Below, piece after piece: positions 7,455 to 10,612 of a stretch of DNA of 10,612 nt. The notes below the pieces were generated by a model. The model saw only the letters and a program-made list of their open reading frames with translations, searched no databases and was not told the DNA's origin. How positions within the stretch are numbered: position 1 is the stretch's first letter; the number at the start of each line of letters is the position of its first letter. A program made the position numbers and the translations under genes. The DNA comes from JAXJQF01 sp036311285 (GTDB taxonomy: Bacteria; Pseudomonadota; Gammaproteobacteria; Enterobacterales; Succinivibrionaceae). The stretch lies in the NCBI GenBank assembly GCA_036311285.1, contig JAXJQF010000050.1, positions 1 to 10,612 on the forward strand. Reading direction: 5' to 3'.

Positions 7455-8474
7455 TTAATGAACACTACCTACTTTATATCTGTCTGTACCATCTTCAGTT
7501 GTCTTAAAGCGCTTATGTAACCACATATACTGTCCGGTTGCATGGTTAATCATGTTCTCAACAACCTTGTTAATGTAAGCTGCATCGTTATAGTCATCAC
7601 CACTAGGGAAGTTTTCAACAAGTGGTAATATTCGTAGTTGATAACCTTTGTTTTTCGGTAAACGTATAGCAAATGATGGTTGTATAACTGTATTTTTAAT
7701 TTTCGCTAAGCTTGCAGTACCAGTTACTGTTGCAGCGTTAGGAACCTTGAAGAATGGAACGTATACATGTGGAAGCAAGTGACCATAATCTTGGTCAGGA
7801 GCATACCAAATAGGCAAGCCTTGACGTAAAGCCTTAACGATAGGTAAGGTGTTTTTTCTGTCAACTAAGTATAGGTTTGATCTTGTACGACCTTTTACTT
7901 GTAAATATTCAAGAACTTTGTTGTCATTTGGTCGGTATACGCCAACACCAGGTTTTATGTAGCTACCATAAATTCTTGCCATTAATTCTAAAGTATAAAA
8001 GTGACATGTTAATACGATTATACCTTGTCCTTTTTCTGCTTGTTCTTTTGCAATCTTTAATTCGTTTTCATCAATATGAACAATCTTTGCTAGTCTACGA
8101 TCTGACCAATACCATGCAATAGCAGTTTCAAATATGCCACGACCTAAATTTTGAAAACATTGCTTAACTAGCTCTTTTATTTCTTGGTCGGACTTTTCTG
8201 GATAACATAGCTTTAAATTTATTCTGGTGATTCTTCTTCTTTTTTTAGCAACGTTGAGAGCTACCTTACCAATGATGTCACCAAGAAACATTAAAACAGA
8301 ATATGGAAGTAGTACAATTAACTGTATAAAAAGGAAACTAATCCATTGTAACCAATATCTAGGGTGAAACATGTCTATAGATAGCTCAGCTTTTTTCATT
8401 GCTTTGCTAACGTAAGGTTTTTCATTCTTTAATCTATAAACTTTTGTATCAGGAGTTTGGTTATCGTTGTTCAT
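7455..8474 (-). CDS. lpxL: Kdo2-lipid IVA lauroyl-type acyltransferase (LpxL/LpxP family)
   Basis: This inner-membrane enzyme transfers a fatty acyl chain from acyl-ACP to Kdo2-lipid IVA in late lipid A synthesis. In 339 residues it has a membrane segment about 44-66, the catalytic H-x4-E motif as H158-F-Y-T-L-E163, G-V-Y-R-P-N-D-N (178-185), the block W-Y-A-P-D-Q-D-Y-G (223-231) and a Y-M-W-L-H-K-R-F-K end (316-324). Y-R-P-N-D-N and P-D-x-D-Y-G match LpxL/LpxP better than LpxM. It keeps F-H-P-R-Y-W-L near the front, but at residue 36 rather than about 12 as in E. coli LpxL (306 residues, from memory), so it carries a polar N-terminal extension of about 24 residues. P-D-Q-D-Y-G replaces the common P-D-H-D-Y-G. 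The ATG at 8474 has no clear Shine-Dalgarno; neither do the internal ATGs (residues 26 and 36). The chain transferred (laurate or other) cannot be read from sequence. Confidence 0.9.
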   Translation of the reverse strand: MNNDNQTPDTKVYRLKNEKPYVSKAMKKAELSIDMFHPRYWLQWISFLFIQLIVLLPYSVLMFLGDIIGKVALNVAKKRRRITRINLKLCYPEKSDQEIKELVKQCFQNLGRGIFETAIAWYWSDRRLAKIVHIDENELKIAKEQAEKGQGIIVLTCHFYTLELMARIYGSYIKPGVGVYRPNDNKVLEYLQVKGRTRSNLYLVDRKNTLPIVKALRQGLPIWYAPDQDYGHLLPHVYVPFFKVPNAATVTGTASLAKIKNTVIQPSFAIRLPKNKGYQLRILPLVENFPSGDDYNDAAYINKVVENMINHATGQYMWLHKRFKTTEDGTDRYKVGSVH

Positions 8475-8504
8475 AATTTATCAGCACATTTGTTAATTTA
8501 TAGA

Positions 8505-8513
8505 ATTATAACA
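8505..8513 (-). promoter_or_regulatory. Extended -10 promoter of lpxL
   Basis: The minus strand reads TGTTATAAT, a perfect TATAAT with the TGn extension. It lies about 30 bases upstream of the lpxL start, giving a leader of roughly 24 bases. No good -35 hexamer lies at 16-18 bases, which is usual for extended -10 promoters. Confidence 0.5.
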
Positions 8514-8612
8514 TAAATTAAGGAATGCAATTTATATTTGTATTTACTAATTAAATATAAAATGATTTCGTTATCTATTTAGAAGTAATCGTAATTATTC
8601 GTAACAATTTTT

Positions 8613-8637
8613 ATTATATGATGTGTTATCATATAAT
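8613..8637. promoter_or_regulatory. Perfect 10-bp inverted repeat overlapping a TATAAT box, upstream of the DnaC-like gene
   Basis: ATTATATGAT (8613-8622) and its exact complement ATCATATAAT (8628-8637) flank GTGTT. The right arm contains a consensus TATAAT (8632-8637) facing the rightward ATPase gene, 42 bases before its ATG. No -35 with a good match is visible. Overlap of a perfect dyad with the likely -10 suggests an operator for a dimeric regulator. A run of T after the right arm is absent on the immediate plus side, so it is not a typical terminator. Confidence 0.4.
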
Positions 8638-8678
8638 GACGAAAATTTTTTATCAAATATTTGTATGTAGGGGGAGAT

Positions 8679-9596
8679 ATGTCTGAAACTGATAGAGAAT
8701 CAAACTCAGAAAATGTAGCTGATAAGGAAACTATTATCAAAGTTTTAGGTATTTTAGAGAATGTATTTAATCCTTCAAAATTTAATAGTGCTAAAAGAGA
8801 AATTGAAACAGCAGTTAAAGAATTTGAAAGAGGTACAGGTTTTAAAGCGCCTACATATGAAGAGAACAGACAAATTTATCGTGACAGCTTAGCTGATGAT
8901 TTAAAGAAACTTCGTGAACCTGCTATAGATGAATTAAGAAGTCAATTACTTGAAAACTGTGAAATCAATCCAAATTGGTCATTTGATAAAGTAGATAATA
9001 GTGAGGCTAACGAAGGATATATTAGTGCTTACGAGTTTGGTAGGCAATGGGTTGTTAATTATGACATTTATGAAAAGAAATATAAACAAGAGAAAGAAAG
9101 TAACGATCCATATGTAGCTCCTGGAAGTCTGTTATATATATATGGAGAATTTGGGGTTGGAAAATCTATGCTTGCAGGGGCGATAACAAGATTATTTGTT
9201 GAAACTTATGTAAGAGAAGCTTGTTTTAAACAATGGTCGACCTTATATGCATATTTATATAATCTTGCTTATAATAAAGATGACTCATATTTTAAGTATC
9301 TTGACTATATTAATAATGTCGATTTGTTAGTAATTGATGAATTAGCAGTAGGAAAGGTAGGTTTAACCGAAAATCAAAGAAAGCTCTTTGGTAATATTAT
9401 TCGTTCTCGTTCAAATCTAGGAAAGAGTACAATTCTTGTTTCTAATGTTCCGCCAAGCGATTTACAAGAACTGATAGGAGATTTTGCTTTTGAATCTATT
9501 AAGACCTATAGTTCTTTATTCCCTTTACAGCTGGAAGGACCTAATAGAAGGAATAAGAATTCAAATTATTTAAATTCACATGGTTTTGGTAATTAA
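8679..9596 (+). CDS. DnaC/IstB-like AAA+ ATPase
   Basis: This is a probable ATP-dependent loader or remodelling factor of the DnaC/DnaI/IstB type; its client is unknown. The start is the ATG at 8679 behind a G-rich Shine-Dalgarno (AGGGGGAG); an in-frame TTG at 8661 is less likely. Of 305 residues, 1-145 are polar and helical with no zinc-finger cysteines or family I recognise. The AAA+ core follows with Walker A G-E-F-G-V-G-K-S (156-163), Walker B D-L-L-V-I-D-E (215-221) and a sensor I-like T-I-L-V-S-N (251-256). The core reads like E. coli DnaC (L-L-V-I-D-E, then a ...S-x-x-G/K...T-N segment). However, the G-x-R-V-x-D-R box VII that carries the arginine fingers of DnaC/IstB is here G-D-F-A-F-E-S-I (267-274), with no arginine. 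Arginines near the C-terminus (290-291) might substitute. It is 20 bases from ruvX and surely co-transcribed with it. Confidence 0.75.
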   Translation: MSETDRESNSENVADKETIIKVLGILENVFNPSKFNSAKREIETAVKEFERGTGFKAPTYEENRQIYRDSLADDLKKLREPAIDELRSQLLENCEINPNWSFDKVDNSEANEGYISAYEFGRQWVVNYDIYEKKYKQEKESNDPYVAPGSLLYIYGEFGVGKSMLAGAITRLFVETYVREACFKQWSTLYAYLYNLAYNKDDSYFKYLDYINNVDLLVIDELAVGKVGLTENQRKLFGNIIRSRSNLGKSTILVSNVPPSDLQELIGDFAFESIKTYSSLFPLQLEGPNRRNKNSNYLNSHGFGN

Positions 9597-9616
9597 CAAA
9601 CATAAAAAGGTTCATC

Positions 9617-10051
9617 GTGGCTAGAGAAATAGGACAAAGAACTATTTTGTCGTTTGATTTTGGTACTGCTAGTATTGGGGTTGCTGTTGGCAATGAGTTT
9701 TCTAGAACAATTCAGCCGTTACCTGCGATAAAAGCAGTTGATGGAATTCCGAATGTAGACCAATTAAAAAAAGTATTTGAAGAATGGCAACCAGATTTGG
9801 TTGTTGTTGGATTACCTTTAAATATGGATGGAACTTATCAAGATGTAACTTATCGAGCTAAAAAGTTTGGTAATCGTATTGGTCATAATTTTAAAGTAAC
9901 TGTTCATTTTAAGGATGAACGACTAACGACGAAATCTGCAAGAGAAAAGTTATTTAGAGATGGTGGCTTTAAGTCTTTAGATAAAGGAACTGTTGATTCG
10001 TATTCTGCTGCTGAAATATTGGACGGATATTGGATGGAAAACCAAATCTAG
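9617..10051 (+). CDS. ruvX: RuvX/YqgF family RNase H-fold nuclease
   Basis: This is a small cytoplasmic nuclease of the YqgF family, known for roles in 16S rRNA 5'-end maturation and also described as a putative Holliday junction resolvase. Its 144 residues are close to the 138 of E. coli YqgF. Visible motifs are F-D-F-G-T-A-S-I-G-V-A-V-G (13-25) with catalytic-type Asp14; the P-L-P-A-I-K-A strand (34-40); V-G-L-P-L-N-M-D-G-T (64-73); D-E-R-L-T-T (100-105) with Glu101; and D-S-Y-S-A-A-E-I-L (127-135) with Asp127. All three acidic positions are present. Translation begins at GTG, with AAAAAGG six bases upstream. It directly follows the DnaC-like gene; in most gammaproteobacteria yqgE occupies that place. 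Confidence 0.95.
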   Translation: MAREIGQRTILSFDFGTASIGVAVGNEFSRTIQPLPAIKAVDGIPNVDQLKKVFEEWQPDLVVVGLPLNMDGTYQDVTYRAKKFGNRIGHNFKVTVHFKDERLTTKSAREKLFRDGGFKSLDKGTVDSYSAAEILDGYWMENQI

Positions 10052-10253
10052 TTCACATGTTTTGGTGTCTTTAAAGCGTTGTTATTCAAAGAAAAAAATG
10101 TGAATCAAGTTAAATTTTTAACCGTGTTTTGAAAGAAAAACGCTTAATAATGTGAAAAGGTTTTCAAAATTTATTATATGCTATTGCATTAAAAGTAAAT
10201 AAGTATCATTATACAGTCATGGGTTTCCCAATATCACACGAGGATGAGAGATT
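10052..10253. other. 202-base non-coding gap with small repeats
   Basis: No gene or convincing terminator is visible between ruvX and the DUF3545 gene. It contains the 7-mer TTCACAT (10052-10058) and its complement ATGTGAA (10098-10104), with a near copy AATGTGAA at 10149-10156. AAGCGTT (10074-10080) is complementary to AACGCTT (10139-10145), and there is a near-palindrome GAAAAGGTTTTC (10154-10165). The two complementary pairs interleave rather than nest. The promoter of the downstream gene is probably here, but I cannot single out a good hexamer pair. Confidence 0.35.
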
Positions 10254-10460
10254 ATGGCTACTAATAACGTGACTGAAGCGAAAGCTGTTGAAACTACAGA
10301 TGAAATCTTATTAGAAGATGGTAAATCAGATAAGAAGGATAAGAAGAGTCGTTGGCGTGATATTGAGCGTTTAAAGCAAAAGTTAGCCTTGATTAAAGCT
10401 TTAAAGGATATCGACCCAGATTACGATGTACGCAACGCAGACGAATTTATGGAATTCTAA
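10254..10460 (+). CDS. DUF3545 family small protein
   Basis: This 68-residue soluble protein has no known function. After a variable acidic N-terminus it has a lysine-rich patch K-S-D-K-K-D-K-K (24-31), then S-R-W-R-D-I-E-R-L-K-Q-K (32-43) and an end with D-I-D-P-D-Y-D (52-58). The W-R-x-I-E-x-x-x-x-x-x-x-L...L-x-D-I-D pattern is what I recall for DUF3545, short proteins of Vibrio/Shewanella/Aeromonas-like gammaproteobacteria. AGGA lies 9 bases before the ATG. It appears to be a stand-alone gene with a long leader. An IS3-type element begins about 32 bases past its stop, and no separate terminator is visible, so the hairpin at the element's end may finish its transcript. Confidence 0.75.
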   Translation: MATNNVTEAKAVETTDEILLEDGKSDKKDKKSRWRDIERLKQKLALIKALKDIDPDYDVRNADEFMEF

Positions 10461-10502
10461 ATTAAGTTAAAACTAAAAAGACAAGAACCAATTGTAGAGT
10501 GA

Positions 10503-10532
10503 CCCCCGAAAGTTGAACAAAACTTTCGGGGG
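10503..10532 (+). terminator. Perfect hairpin at the IS3-type end, terminator-like and covering the transposase ribosome site
   Basis: CCCCCGAAAGTT (10503-10514) pairs perfectly with AACTTTCGGGGG (10521-10532) around a 6-base loop, followed by TTTTATTT. It has the form of a strong Rho-independent terminator. The GGGGG of the right arm lies 8 bases before the transposase ATG, so it is also the only Shine-Dalgarno candidate. In transcripts entering from outside it would be locked in the stem. Confidence 0.8.
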
Positions 10533-10540
10533 TTTTATTT

Positions 10541-10612
10541 ATGAAGCATACATATGAAGATAAATTAGAAATGTATAGACTTTGGAAAGAAAAGCATTAC
10601 AGTACTAAAAGA
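10541..10612 (+). CDS. IS3-family transposase OrfA (helix-turn-helix), N-terminal fragment
   Basis: Twenty-four codons are visible, starting M-K-H-T-Y-E-D-K-L-E-M-Y and continuing R-L-W-K-E-K-H-Y-S-T-K-R, open to the window edge. A basic start, an amphipathic helix with K-L-E, and a serine-led second helix are typical of the HTH N-terminus of IS150-like OrfA proteins, which bind the element's ends. The catalytic DDE part would be in a second frame outside the window. The family call rests on this short piece together with the terminal sequence before it. Confidence 0.65.
   Translation, partial: MKHTYEDKLEMYRLWKEKHYSTKR

Larger units (their letters stand above)
10493..10612 (+). mobile_element. 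IS3-family (IS150-like) insertion sequence, left end (runs off the window)
   Basis: The element probably starts at the TG at 10493 (TGTAGAGTGACCCCCGAAAG), which resembles the TG-starting, GACCCCC-containing terminal repeats of IS150-group IS3 elements. A strong hairpin and then a short ORF with an IS3 OrfA-like N-terminus follow. The right end, the second reading frame and the target duplication lie beyond the window, so the exact boundary is inferred. Confidence 0.7.

Noticed and set aside
8661..8678. TTG start adding six residues to the DnaC-like protein
   Set aside because: The added codons are the G-rich Shine-Dalgarno itself; the ATG at 8679 is the natural start.
10052..10104. Terminator after ruvX from the TTCACAT/ATGTGAA pair
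   Set aside because: The arms are only 7 bases, separated by 39 bases, with no T-tract after them.
10219..10272. A 17-codon open frame (M-G-F-P-I-S-H...) ending inside the DUF3545 gene, as a possible leader peptide
   Set aside because: It has no Shine-Dalgarno and no run of regulatory codons, and it overlaps the real start of the next gene; chance is the simpler explanation.
1..10612. Defence system, CRISPR array, toxin-antitoxin pair or biosynthetic cluster
   Set aside because: No repeat-spacer pattern, nuclease-ATPase pairing outside housekeeping families, or paired small toxin-like genes are visible; the complete genes are core ones apart from the DnaC-like ATPase and the DUF3545 gene.

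Overview
The window is an AT-rich stretch of bacterial chromosome, almost certainly from a gammaproteobacterium. The evidence is a full set of gammaproteobacterial core genes: GlnE, the CYTH triphosphatase YgiF, a YgiM-type SH3 protein, the Kdo-dependent lipid A acyltransferase LpxL, RuvX/YqgF and a DUF3545 protein. The strongly A/T-biased codons, and DUF3545 (which I associate with Vibrio/Shewanella/Aeromonas-type lineages), would fit an AT-rich relative of the Aeromonadales such as a Succinivibrionaceae member. That placement is inference only.

Layout. Bases 1-143 are the end of an IS256-type insertion sequence: the first codons of a leftward transposase and a terminal inverted-repeat-like sequence. 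A leftward block follows: the SH3/coiled-coil/one-TM protein (ygiM-like, 262-1047) with its own promoter and terminator, then a two-gene phosphate operon (DUF47 PhoU-like protein, then PiT transporter, read right to left, 3158-1181) with its own terminator. A 174-bp divergent regulatory region (3159-3332) carries a good sigma70-type promoter for the phosphate operon with operator-like palindromes. Rightward from there are ygiF (3333-4361) and glnE (4477-7341), ended by a hairpin shared with the convergent lpxL gene (8474-7455). A second divergent region (8475-8678) holds an extended -10 promoter for lpxL and a perfect 10-bp inverted repeat in front of a rightward pair: a DnaC/IstB-like AAA+ ATPase (8679-9596) and ruvX (9617-10051, GTG start). 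A DUF3545 gene (10254-10460) follows. The window ends inside the 5' end of an IS3/IS150-type element whose transposase start is preceded by a perfect terminator-like hairpin.

How the genes fit together. The phosphate transporter with its PhoU-like partner, the inorganic triphosphatase and the glutamine synthetase adenylyltransferase form a phosphate/nitrogen housekeeping neighbourhood; glnE-ygiF-ygiM clustering is known from E. coli. LpxL belongs to outer membrane biogenesis. RuvX belongs to 16S rRNA maturation/nucleic-acid processing. The least ordinary gene is the DnaC-like ATPase, which occupies the position before ruvX where yqgE normally sits in gammaproteobacteria and lacks the usual box VII arginines. 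I see no CRISPR array, tRNA, rRNA or obvious new defence system. No gene-free stretch exceeds 300 bases.
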